NCBI GenBank assembly: GCA_013002425.1
Contig: JABDJQ010000306.1
Coordinates: 1-13,040, forward strand
Length of the DNA stretch: 13,040 nt
Direction of reading: 5' to 3'
Origin: Gemmatimonadota bacterium
Lineage (GTDB): Bacteria > Orphanbacterota > Orphanbacteria > Orphanbacterales > Orphanbacteraceae
The notes under the pieces were generated by a model. The model did not search any database and was not told the DNA's origin. It worked only from the letters and a program-made list of their open reading frames with translations. Every line of letters starts with the position of its first letter. Position 1 is the first letter of the stretch. This document shows positions 1 through 6,932 of the stretch, piece after piece. The position numbers were made by a program, and so were the translations under genes.

Positions 1-155
1 GATTCTGGTACACGTTCGACGACACGGCCGGCGTGTATCCGTACTTCTGCCGCGTTCACGAACTCATGCCGATGAACGGCACGGTGACGGTGATCGATCC
101 CGCGACCGGTGTTGCGGGCGCGCCGCCGCTCTTTCGGCGACATGGAGCGAGTTGA
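1..155 (+). CDS. Plastocyanin-like cupredoxin, C-terminal part (5' end outside window)
   Basis: Only the last 50 codons are present, read from base 3. The frame contains YFCRVHELMPMNGTVTVID. This is the copper site of small blue copper proteins: Cys, His at +3 and Met at +8, followed by G-T-V-T-V, with the same spacing as plastocyanin and amicyanin. The family carries electrons or binds copper outside the cytoplasm; the second His ligand would lie upstream of the window. After the copper loop the frame runs on to a tail ending RRHGAS and a TGA at 153-155. One frame over (frame 2) the DNA reads SATWSELKELFAR and stops at 173-175. That resembles the end of the GEVED protein at 8013, so the annotated C-terminus may result from a one-base deletion near 115-135. 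The domain call is firm; the true end is uncertain. Confidence 0.8.
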   Translation, partial: FWYTFDDTAGVYPYFCRVHELMPMNGTVTVIDPATGVAGAPPLFRRHGAS

Positions 156-198
156 AGGAGCTGTTCGCCCGCTGAGGGCATGCCCCGTGTGCATGAAA

Positions 199-227
199 AC
201 GGGCCCGCACAGAAGGCGCGGGCCCGT
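199..227. terminator. Bidirectional hairpin terminator between convergent genes
   Basis: A perfect 10-bp GC-rich stem (ACGGGCCCGC at 199-208 pairs with GCGGGCCCGT at 218-227) has a 9-nt loop. On the - strand the stem runs into a short T run, the complement of the A residues at 196-199. On the + strand it is followed by ATCTTCGTT. It lies between the cupredoxin end and the lipoprotein end and could serve both. Confidence 0.75.
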
Positions 228-255
228 ATCTTCGTTACATATACAAATAGGAATC

Positions 256-273
256 GCGAGTATATTTACTCGC
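256..273. repeat. Perfect inverted repeat over the lipoprotein stop codon
   Basis: GCGAGTA (256-262) and TACTCGC (267-273) form a 7-bp perfect stem with a 4-nt TATT loop. The TAA stop of the lipoprotein gene (266-268 on the - strand) lies at the loop-stem junction. It could be a second, weaker hairpin in the 3' end of the lipoprotein mRNA, just before the main terminator. No clear T tract follows, so the role is uncertain. Confidence 0.35.
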
Positions 274-877
274 CCTGAATTTCTCCGCCGCAGTCCTGCT
301 TCTCGTAAGCGAAGTACATCGCCCAGCTGTTGCCCGGGAATTCGGTTCCTTCGCCCCAGGCGGTTTCCTCCTGCACGGCCTTCTCGTTCGAGTCGTCCTC
401 TTCCTCGAAGTGCACGACGGCATGGGCCGCGATCACGAGGTCCTGCGCGCCTGCGAATCCGGCGTCTCCGAGGTCGATGCAGTAGCTCACGCTCTGCGTC
501 CCGGGCTCGTGCCGATCGGAAAGCGCAAAATGTCCCACCTGCGGATTGCCCGCCCCCGTCTGCGGAAGTTCTTCCGGCGTGAGCGCGATCGCCACATGAC
601 TCTCGTCCATGTACCACCCGTCCCGGGTCACGAGATCGACGCAGAGCGTATTCTCGTCGTTCGTAACGGTGACATCTCCGACCTCGATATGCTGCCCGGC
701 GAGAAAACGGACGCGCGCGCTCTGGCCGCACGCGGATTCGACGGTACGGTCCACGGCAACGACATCCGCCCGCGGTTTCTTGTCGGCTGTCGGCGAAAGC
801 GGTCCGGATGATTGAGAACATCCGGCGGAAACGAGACCGACAAGAATCAGGGCAGCTGCGGATACGCGGAATTTCAT
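266..877 (-). CDS. Putative lipoprotein of unknown function with a secreted ETAW-type domain
   Basis: The product is 203 aa. Residues 1-20 (MKFRVSAAALILVGLVSAGC) form a lipoprotein signal with lipobox S-A-G-C20, so the mature protein should be lipid-anchored, with an S/G/P-rich linker after the Cys. The body starts with a beta-like segment, VGDVTVTNDENTLCVDLVT, then DGWYMDESHVAIA, an ELPQTGAGNPQVGHFAL stretch, IAAHAVVHFEEE and a C-terminal EETAWGEGTEFPGNSWAMYF. I recall this overall pattern from secreted bacterial and archaeal proteins, but I cannot name the family or a function. Four Cys remain after the lipobox. The start at 877 is chosen over an in-frame ATG at 985 because an AAGGAGG site lies 10 nt upstream and the signal peptide begins there. 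It has its own promoter and appears monocistronic. Confidence 0.85.
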   Translation of the reverse strand: MKFRVSAAALILVGLVSAGCSQSSGPLSPTADKKPRADVVAVDRTVESACGQSARVRFLAGQHIEVGDVTVTNDENTLCVDLVTRDGWYMDESHVAIALTPEELPQTGAGNPQVGHFALSDRHEPGTQSVSYCIDLGDAGFAGAQDLVIAAHAVVHFEEEDDSNEKAVQEETAWGEGTEFPGNSWAMYFAYEKQDCGGEIQGE

Positions 878-887
878 ACGGGGGGAT

Positions 888-894
888 CCTCCTT
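888..894 (-). promoter_or_regulatory. Ribosome binding site fixing the lipoprotein start
   Basis: AAGGAGG on the - strand, 10 nt before the ATG at 877. It rules against the longer in-frame start at 985, which has no such site. Confidence 0.75.
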
Positions 895-920
895 GATGTC
901 GTGTTTGTTTCTGTCCGGGA

Positions 921-950
921 ATTGTATCAATCAGCGGCGAGGCGAAGCAA
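921..950 (-). promoter_or_regulatory. Sigma70-like promoter of the lipoprotein gene
   Basis: On the - strand, TTGCTT (950-945) and TACAAT (926-921) are separated by 18 nt, and TGA stands directly before the -10 as in an extended -10. The predicted transcript would start near 914 and leave a leader of about 37 nt before the ATG at 877. Found by eye against the consensus. Confidence 0.55.
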
Positions 951-962
951 GGCAAGACTGGC

Positions 963-989
963 GTAAGATGTTCACATAAAGACACTTAC
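963..989. repeat. Imperfect inverted repeat upstream of the lipoprotein promoter
   Basis: GTAAGATGT (963-971) and ACACTTAC (982-989) are complementary apart from one bulged A, with a 10-nt AT-rich centre. It lies 13 to 39 bp upstream of the predicted -35 box (945-950), a usual place for an activator site. It stands out as an AT-rich patch in GC-rich DNA. The regulatory role is inference. Confidence 0.3.
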
Positions 990-1092
990 AGCAATCTAAG
1001 TCGTCGGGTCGAGTATATCGTGAATCCGCAGCAGTCCTGCCGGTTTTTGCCGCAGCGATATGCTTTCAGAGGGAAACGCAATCGACGAAACG

Positions 1093-1106
1093 GGCCACGG
1101 GTGGCC
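1093..1106 (-). terminator. Weak hairpin after the haloperoxidase gene
   Basis: GGCCA (1093-1097) and TGGCC (1102-1106) form a short stem with a 4-nt loop, starting 29 nt after the stop codon on the - strand. Downstream on that strand is CGTTTCG, only a brief T run. It is the only hairpin I found in the 257 nt between the two - strand genes. It is marginal as a terminator. Confidence 0.3.
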
Positions 1107-1134
1107 ATTTGAAGGGAATCAGAGCGTTCTCAGT

Positions 1135-3381
1135 CTAGCGGATCAGCGACATCTTGCCCGCGCGCGTCACGCGTTCTGCATGATCGCGGGCGGTCAGGCG
1201 ATAGAAGTACGTGCCGCTCGAGACGTCCCGGCCGTTCGCGGCGCGTCCGTTCCAGATCACGCGATGCGTCCCGGCGGTTTCGTGCTGGTCGACCAGGCGG
1301 ATGACTTCGCGCCCGCCGACTTCGTGAATCACGACTTCCACATGCGCGTCGGACGGCAGCGTGTACTCGATGGTCGTCGTCGGGTTGAACGGGTTCGGGT
1401 AGTTCGGGCGTAAAACGTAAGCGGATGTCGGCGGCGCGGGATCGCCCACGCCGGTAATCGTTCCGTTGTAGTAGCTTTCTGCAAGATCGAACGCGTCGGG
1501 TCCGATGACGTCACCCATCAGTCGTCCGGGGATATCGTCGGCGGGCGGATGAATGCCGCCCCAGATCCGCGAAAGGCTCGTCTGATCGGACGCGTCGCGA
1601 TACGTGGCCCACTGCAGCGTCACGTCGACGCTCGGGCCGTCCTCGAATACGAGAAACTCGTTCATCGGGGCGTAGAACTCTCCCATGCCGCCGGGGAAAA
1701 ACGCGTCCCCGGTAAGCAGAGTCATATACTCGGCCGCCGCCCGTGAGAACGTCGAATGGCCGGAGACATACCCGGCGAAAGGCGGCGTCACGAACGTCGG
1801 GCGTTGATACGGCCACCAGTTGTCGGCCAGAATCCAGCCGACGCCGGCGTACGTCGACTCCGGATCCGCGATGTAATCCGGGCCGCGCCAGGCGAACAGC
1901 TTGATCTTGCCGATGTTCGCCGGATCGAGCAGCGCGAGCGAATCACCCGGCTGAATCACTTCGATCAGTCCCGCCTCGAGCGGAATCCCGCCCGGATCGA
2001 AGTTCGTGAGCGTCGTGTCGGTGCACTGCCCGCGCTCCGCCATGTAACGAATGGCCGAAATCGGGCGCGCGTAATCGTACCAGCCTTTGACTCCCCAGGC
2101 GGTCACGGCGGCATCGTGCATGACGCCCCCGAGCCCGAAGTACGCTTTCACGTCCCATTCGAGGTCGTCGACGATCGGGCCGACGCCCTTGAACCGCTTC
2201 TCGAACATCGGGTGATCGTTCACGTAGTTCACGATCGTGAACCAGTGGCCGGGCGGCGTTTCCGACTCCGGGCCGTCCGCCCAGAACTCCGCGAGCACGC
2301 GCGCATAGTCGGCGCGCGGGACCCACTGGTCCGCATACGGCTGTCCGGTCGACGGATTCGTGGGCCACCCGATGCTGGGATCGCCGCCGTTCAGCTTGTC
2401 GTAAAAGTTGCGATGCTCCGCGAAGGTCGTCGGGTAGCTCTGAATGTTGCCGATGGCGCCGGGCGAGATATTGATCCATACGCTGTCGGCCGGATCGAGA
2501 TGGGAAGACCAGAGCGAAACGAGCGAGTGGCCCCACTTGTATTCTTCGGAAAGGCCGCCGAGAGCGAGCGTGTCGAGATACGGCGGCGCGCCCGGATCGT
2601 GATAGACCCAGTAGTCGAAGCCGTCGCGATTGTAAACGGTCAGGTCGTCTTCGGTCAGCGCGAAGGGCGTCACGTTCCCCCACTCCGGCCCCAGAAACTC
2701 GGGGACCGCGAGCGGCAGCGGATTGCCCGACTGATCGACGAAGCTGTCGAAGCCGAGCGGCTGCCACCGGTTCGGATCGACCATGTCCGGATTGCCGGGC
2801 TCTTCGGGCAGCAGCGCCGGGTTCACAGGTTCATAATACTCGTTCGCGAACTCGTACTGCTCGTTCGCGTCGTCCTGCAGCCCGAAGAAGATCAGCTGAT
2901 TTCCGATGTAGTTTCCGAGCGCGGCCGGATCGCCGGTCGTGTAGTCGGTCGACGTGAACGTTGTGTCGTAGCCGAGGGCGACGAAAAGCGAATCGAAACG
3001 CCCGAGAGCCTCGAACGCCCCGGGCGAATTGACGAAGCGATGCTTCAGCAGGCGGAACACGGCGTAGCTGATCGCCTCTTCGCGCGCGGCCTGCAGATTG
3101 CCCGGCGCGGGAACACCCGTGAACGGCGTCGTGTAGCCACCGAGCGTGCGGCCGAGGAAATACGTTTCGGCAATGTTGTCGTAGGCGGCCCAGGCGTCGT
3201 ACATCGCGATTCCGGCATGAAAGAGATTGCGCGAGTGCACGGTGGGGCGCGCAAAGTCCGTACGGATCGCTTCGAGCATCGCGTCGTTCCAGAGACGCGC
3301 GACCGAGTGCTGAGCGGACGCCGTCGCCGGAAGCGCAAGCAGGATTCCCGTGATACAGAGTACAAGCTGTTTGAATCTCAT
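1135..3381 (-). CDS. Vanadium-dependent haloperoxidase-type PAP2 enzyme with C-terminal sorting domain
   Basis: The product is 748 aa. Residues 1-23 are a signal peptide ending A-T-A-S-A before QHS. The family's N-terminal helix block follows, including FHAGIAMYDAWAAYD. The three active-site motifs of the haloperoxidase/PAP2 superfamily are all present: K432-x6-R439-P440, V-S540-G541-H542 and S604-R605-x5-H611. By homology H611 would coordinate vanadate and H542 would be the acid-base residue. Family members oxidise halides with peroxide, or in related forms hydrolyse phosphate; the substrate cannot be read from sequence. Residues about 658-748 form an FlgD-like Ig domain that opens NYPNPFNP, a type IX-style sorting signal, so the protein is expected to be secreted or on the surface. 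The ATG at 3381 is preceded by GAGGT, which overlaps the stop of the upstream gene; the 14-nt gap indicates an operon. In-frame sequence reaching back to 4218 overlaps that gene and is not used. Confidence 0.9.
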   Translation of the reverse strand: MRFKQLVLCITGILLALPATASAQHSVARLWNDAMLEAIRTDFARPTVHSRNLFHAGIAMYDAWAAYDNIAETYFLGRTLGGYTTPFTGVPAPGNLQAAREEAISYAVFRLLKHRFVNSPGAFEALGRFDSLFVALGYDTTFTSTDYTTGDPAALGNYIGNQLIFFGLQDDANEQYEFANEYYEPVNPALLPEEPGNPDMVDPNRWQPLGFDSFVDQSGNPLPLAVPEFLGPEWGNVTPFALTEDDLTVYNRDGFDYWVYHDPGAPPYLDTLALGGLSEEYKWGHSLVSLWSSHLDPADSVWINISPGAIGNIQSYPTTFAEHRNFYDKLNGGDPSIGWPTNPSTGQPYADQWVPRADYARVLAEFWADGPESETPPGHWFTIVNYVNDHPMFEKRFKGVGPIVDDLEWDVKAYFGLGGVMHDAAVTAWGVKGWYDYARPISAIRYMAERGQCTDTTLTNFDPGGIPLEAGLIEVIQPGDSLALLDPANIGKIKLFAWRGPDYIADPESTYAGVGWILADNWWPYQRPTFVTPPFAGYVSGHSTFSRAAAEYMTLLTGDAFFPGGMGEFYAPMNEFLVFEDGPSVDVTLQWATYRDASDQTSLSRIWGGIHPPADDIPGRLMGDVIGPDAFDLAESYYNGTITGVGDPAPPTSAYVLRPNYPNPFNPTTTIEYTLPSDAHVEVVIHEVGGREVIRLVDQHETAGTHRVIWNGRAANGRDVSSGTYFYRLTARDHAERVTRAGKMSLIR

Positions 3382-3395
3382 GCCGTTTCGGTACC

Positions 3396-6300
3396 TCAGC
3401 GTAAGAGAAGCATCTTGTGCGTTCGTTTGTCGCCGCTCATGAGAAGCCGGCTGAAATAGATCCCGGATCCGACGGAGCGCCCGGACTCGTCGCGTCCGTC
3501 CCAGCGGACCGTGTTGCGGCCGGCCGGAAGCACGGAGCGTGCGAGACGGCGCACGTGCCGGCCGGATGCGTCGTAAATGTCGAGTTCCACGAGCCCCGAT
3601 TGCGGAAGATCGAATGCGATGCGCGTGACCGGGTTGAACGGATTGGGATGGTTTCCGATGATCGCGAGCGGGCGGGCGGGCGTGGCGTCCGCAACGCTCG
3701 TGACAGTGGCCCCTTCCTCTACCGCGAGTTCCTGACCCGCCGCGACGTTCAGATATTCGTCTTCGATGCCGCTCGGCCAGAAGATCGTCACGCGATCGGC
3801 CGTTCCCGCCGCGCCGAGACCGAACTGCGGCCAGAGATCGCCCTGGGAAAGCCACCCGGAACCGGACTGCACGACACGCGTCTGCACCGTTCCGTTCGCT
3901 TCCACTTCGATGCGCGCGCCGATCGCGGCGCGGTTCGAGATCACGCCCGTCGGCCTGATCCGGAGCCAGTTGCCCCCTGCGGCGCCCGTTCGTTCGTAGA
4001 AGCGATTCGCCTCGCCGTCGCGCGCCGCGTAGAAGTCGAGATCGCCGTCGCCGTCGTAGTCGGCCCAGCCGCCGCTTCGCGCGTAGCCGTAGTCGCCGAT
4101 CCCCTTCAGTACGCCGATGTCGCGGAACTTCGTGCCGATGTTGTCGAGAAGCCGGATCGTGCCGCCGTCGGAAACGAGCGCGAGGTCGAGGCGCCCGTCC
4201 GCGTCCCAGTCGGCCCACACCGGCGAGTAATCGAGACCGGGGTAGCCGACGCGACGCTTGTTTTCATTCGCGAGGAACGTCCCCGCGCCCTGGTTTTCGT
4301 AGAACCTGTTCGGGCCGTCGTTGGCCACGTAGAGATCGAGGTCGCCGTCGTTGTCCCAGTCGCCCCACGCGGCGCCCGTTCCCCGTCCGCCGTCGTTCAC
4401 ACCCGCGGCCACGGATACGTCCGTGAAGCCGGCGCCCGTGTTTCGGAGCAGCGCGTTCGACGAGATGTTGACGAGGTAGAGATCGGGGAGTCCGTCGTTG
4501 TCGTAATCGCCCCAGGTCGCCATCCGCTGCCGGCCCGAGTAGTCGACCCCGAGTGACGGCGCGACGTCGAAGAAGCCGGAACCGTCGTTGCGATAGAGAG
4601 AGTTGGGCTGCTGCCGGCGCGTCTGATAGAGGTCGACGTCGCCGTCGTTGTCGTAGTCGGCCCACGCCGCTCCCCAGTGTTCCATGTTGGCGTTGCCGAT
4701 TCCCATCGCGCCGGCGACGTCCGTGAAGCCGGCGCCCGTGTTCTGATAGAGGCGGCAGGGATCCGCCTTGTTCGAAACATAAAGATCGAGCAGTCCGTCG
4801 TTATCGAAGTCGGCGAACGTCGCGCTGAGGGATGCCGCGCCCGGGTCGTCGACGCCGAGAAGCGCGGCGACTTCCGCGAACGTGCCGGCGTCGTTTCGCC
4901 AGAGACGGTTCGGGCCCGTGAAGTTCGCGACGAACAGATCGAGATCGCCGTCGTCGTCGTAGTCGGCCCAGGCGGAGCCGCGGCCGTCGCCCGTGTCGTC
5001 GACATTCTGCGCGCTGCTGATCTCGGCGAACTTGACCTGCTCGGTTACGGGAAAATCTTCGAGAATCGTGAATTCCTGGTCGACCGGAAGCGAGACGATC
5101 TGCTGCTGGATTCCGTTCGGCCATTCGACCACGGCCGTAACGTTCGTCGCGCTTCCCACGCCCAGTTCGAGCGGAAGCGACTGCTGCGAAAAGTAGCCGT
5201 CGCCTGCCGTGACTTCATGAAGCTGCGTGTTGCCGTTCGCGGTCACTTCGACCTTCGCCCCGATCGCCGAGCGATTCGAAGCCACGCCCTTCAGATGAAG
5301 CGTAAGCCAGTGATTGCCGTTCGCGTTGTCGTTGCGATAGAGCCGGATCCTGCCGCCGCGATGCACCACGACGAGGTCGAGGTCGCCGTCGCGATCGTAG
5401 TCGCCCCACGAGGCGCCGCGCCCGGGTCCCGTGTTCGTCGAGTCGATCAGCCCTTCTTCCGCGGCCACGTTCACGAGAAACGCGTTGTCGTTTCGGAACA
5501 GCTGGTTCTCGTGGCCGCCGTCGACGAACAGATCGAGATCGCCGTCCAGATCGTAGTCTCCCCAGATCCCGGACATCGAAGAGAGCGAGTCGGCCATGCC
5601 CGCAAACTGCGGCGCGACATCGACAAACGCGCTGCCGTCGTTCCGATAGAGTCGGTTCGGCTCGGCAACGCCGACTCCGGCGAAGATCCCTCGCGCGACG
5701 AACAGATCCATGTCGCCGTCGGCGTCGTAGTCGGCCCACGAGGCGCCGAGTGCGCGCTCGTCGAGATTCGCGTTCATCGCAAGCGATACGTCGGCGAACT
5801 CGCCGCCGTCGTTTCGATAGAGATGGGAGTTGAGGCCGATCATGTTCGGCATGTTCGCGTTATAAAGATCGGGATCGCCGTCATTGTCGTAGTCCGCCCA
5901 GGCAACCTGGAAGCCGATCGCGTCGCTGGCCGTCCCCATGTCGGTCGCGACATTCGCAAATCCGGTACGCCCGTCGCCCCGGTAAAACAGGTTCGGTCCC
6001 CAGATCGACAGCAGGAAGTCGAGATCGCCGTCCCGATCCATGTCGGAGAAGGCGACGCCCATGTTGTTTTCGTCGCCCGTCACTCCCTCGGCGAGACCGA
6101 TTTCCGAAAACAGCCAGTTGTCGTTGCGATAGAGACGGCACGGGAACTGAAGATCGTTGGCAACGAAAATGTCGAGGTCGTCGTCGTTGTCCACGTCGAC
6201 CGAAGTCACGCTCCACGACGGATAGGCCGTGTTCGTAACTCCGCGCGCTACGGCGACGTTCACGAACGGAAGGCCGCTCGGAATCCGGTTGCGCATCAGC

Positions 6301-6515
6301 AGGTTGCTTTCGCCGACGTTGCCCACATAGAGATCGAGCCAGCCGTCGCCGTCGAAGTCGGTCCATACGACGGAACGCCCGATGCTGTTATACGCAACGC
6401 CCATCTCGTTTCCCACTTCCACGAAGCCGCCCTCCGCGTCGTTCGGCAGAAGCGCGGAAATTCCAATGATAAGGATAACCAATCGGATTGTGCAGACAAT
6501 GGGGCGAACTCGCAT
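3396..6515 (-). CDS. Secreted double seven-bladed VCBS/FG-GAP propeller protein with two ASPIC/UnbV domains and a sorting domain
   Basis: The product is 1039 aa, with a signal peptide in about residues 1-27. Fourteen repeats of roughly 45-55 aa follow, each shaped F-x-(D/E)-V ... W-x-D-Y-D-x-D-G-D-x-D-L ... N-x-L-Y-R-N-D. The D-x-D-x-D-G-x-x-D loops are calcium-binding in this family. Seven repeats lie at about 29-395, then an ASPIC/UnbV domain (about 398-486), seven more repeats (about 497-843) and a second ASPIC/UnbV domain (about 846-935). An FlgD-like domain starting NHPNPFNP closes the protein (about 953-1039). Such proteins are extracellular and often involved in binding or adhesion; no catalytic function is visible. 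The ATG at 6515 is chosen over one at 6539 because AGGAG lies 6 nt upstream and the signal peptide starts there. It is the first gene of an operon with the haloperoxidase. Confidence 0.92.
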   Translation of the reverse strand: MRVRPIVCTIRLVILIIGISALLPNDAEGGFVEVGNEMGVAYNSIGRSVVWTDFDGDGWLDLYVGNVGESNLLMRNRIPSGLPFVNVAVARGVTNTAYPSWSVTSVDVDNDDDLDIFVANDLQFPCRLYRNDNWLFSEIGLAEGVTGDENNMGVAFSDMDRDGDLDFLLSIWGPNLFYRGDGRTGFANVATDMGTASDAIGFQVAWADYDNDGDPDLYNANMPNMIGLNSHLYRNDGGEFADVSLAMNANLDERALGASWADYDADGDMDLFVARGIFAGVGVAEPNRLYRNDGSAFVDVAPQFAGMADSLSSMSGIWGDYDLDGDLDLFVDGGHENQLFRNDNAFLVNVAAEEGLIDSTNTGPGRGASWGDYDRDGDLDLVVVHRGGRIRLYRNDNANGNHWLTLHLKGVASNRSAIGAKVEVTANGNTQLHEVTAGDGYFSQQSLPLELGVGSATNVTAVVEWPNGIQQQIVSLPVDQEFTILEDFPVTEQVKFAEISSAQNVDDTGDGRGSAWADYDDDGDLDLFVANFTGPNRLWRNDAGTFAEVAALLGVDDPGAASLSATFADFDNDGLLDLYVSNKADPCRLYQNTGAGFTDVAGAMGIGNANMEHWGAAWADYDNDGDVDLYQTRRQQPNSLYRNDGSGFFDVAPSLGVDYSGRQRMATWGDYDNDGLPDLYLVNISSNALLRNTGAGFTDVSVAAGVNDGGRGTGAAWGDWDNDGDLDLYVANDGPNRFYENQGAGTFLANENKRRVGYPGLDYSPVWADWDADGRLDLALVSDGGTIRLLDNIGTKFRDIGVLKGIGDYGYARSGGWADYDGDGDLDFYAARDGEANRFYERTGAAGGNWLRIRPTGVISNRAAIGARIEVEANGTVQTRVVQSGSGWLSQGDLWPQFGLGAAGTADRVTIFWPSGIEDEYLNVAAGQELAVEEGATVTSVADATPARPLAIIGNHPNPFNPVTRIAFDLPQSGLVELDIYDASGRHVRRLARSVLPAGRNTVRWDGRDESGRSVGSGIYFSRLLMSGDKRTHKMLLLR

Positions 6516-6521
6516 GGAGAA

Positions 6522-6526
6522 CTCCT
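6522..6526 (-). promoter_or_regulatory. Ribosome binding site fixing the propeller protein start
   Basis: AGGAG on the - strand, 6 nt before the ATG at 6515. It lies downstream of the alternative ATG at 6539, so the shorter start is preferred. Confidence 0.75.
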
Positions 6527-6576
6527 GGCCGTCGCGCAAGTTGACGGAACATGGTGTGGGGGCCGTGTAGCGCTTT

Positions 6577-6606
6577 ATTTTACAGGACCTGCGGAGGACC
6601 GGTCAA
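6577..6606 (-). promoter_or_regulatory. Sigma70-like promoter of the propeller/haloperoxidase operon
   Basis: On the - strand TTGACC (6606-6601) and TAAAAT (6582-6577) are separated by 18 nt. This is one of the closest consensus matches in the window. Transcription would begin near 6570, giving a leader of about 55 nt before the ATG at 6515. Confidence 0.65.
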
Positions 6607-6804
6607 GCCGCTCCCTGAGCCCGGTCTGTTCGAATCGTGCGCAATCCCCTGCCGGGAAACAGAGGCCGTTTGCCCTCAAACAGCGCAAACCGGCGAAAAC
6701 CCGCCCGATTGTCCGGCGAGTCGGCTGCGCGACCCGTTCCCCTCTGCTATCATCGCGCCGGCAAACAGGAGGCCTGCTTCGCAATCCCGGCCTTTTCGCG
6801 CCGG

Positions 6805-6833
6805 TTGCACCCTGCACGCGGGACGGCTATCTT
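6805..6833 (+). promoter_or_regulatory. Candidate promoter of the acyltransferase gene
   Basis: TTGCAC (6805-6810) and TATCTT (6828-6833) are separated by exactly 17 nt, with a predicted start near 6840 and a leader of about 93 nt. The TGCTATCAT at 6745-6753 is an alternative extended -10 with no -35 at the right distance. Confidence 0.45.
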
Positions 6834-6921
6834 GAGACGGCTGCGCGTGGTCGCAAAAAATTCGAGGCCACGCGCGTCGCGATGAAGTCCGGGCCCTGCA
6901 CGGCGCCGATCGAGGCGCGCC

Positions 6922-6926
6922 GGGAG
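6922..6926 (+). promoter_or_regulatory. Ribosome binding site fixing the acyltransferase start
   Basis: GGGAG lies 6 nt before the ATG at 6933. The in-frame ATG at 6882 has no such site. Confidence 0.65.
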
Positions 6927-6932
6927 ACAGAG

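Larger units (their letters stand above)
6516..6932. other. Divergent intergenic region
   Basis: This gene-free stretch of 417 nt separates the - strand propeller/haloperoxidase operon from the + strand acyltransferase. It holds a good - strand promoter (6577-6606) and a plausible + strand promoter (6805-6833). It also has an extended -10-like TGCTATCAT at 6745-6753 without a matching -35, and an AGGAGG at 6767-6772 with no start codon at a usable distance. Short frames here (for example 6637-6885 on +) have no ribosome site or recognisable protein character. Confidence 0.6.

Noticed and set aside
1756..3459. Open frame of 567 codons on the + strand
   Set aside because: Antisense to the haloperoxidase gene, Arg/Val-rich with no recognisable domain or ribosome site; explained by GC bias at third codon positions.
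3382..4218. In-frame N-terminal extension of the haloperoxidase
   Set aside because: It overlaps the propeller gene in another frame, is Arg-rich, and a signal peptide with GAGGT upstream begins at 3381.
3400..6400. Regular GTCGTAGTCGGCCCA-like DNA repeats as a CRISPR or satellite array
   Set aside because: They are the codons of the W-x-D-Y-D-x-D-G-D blade motif, with protein-coding variation and no spacer structure.
6745..6772. Extended -10-like TGCTATCAT followed by AGGAGG as a small gene start
   Set aside because: No ATG, GTG or TTG lies at a workable distance after the AGGAGG and no protein-like frame follows.
4677..6932. Long + strand open frame continuous with the acyltransferase
   Set aside because: It is antisense to the propeller gene. 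Its V/I/E-rich repeats are the mirror of the D-x-D-G-D-x-D repeats, and a signal-free ribosome site at 6922 marks the true start.
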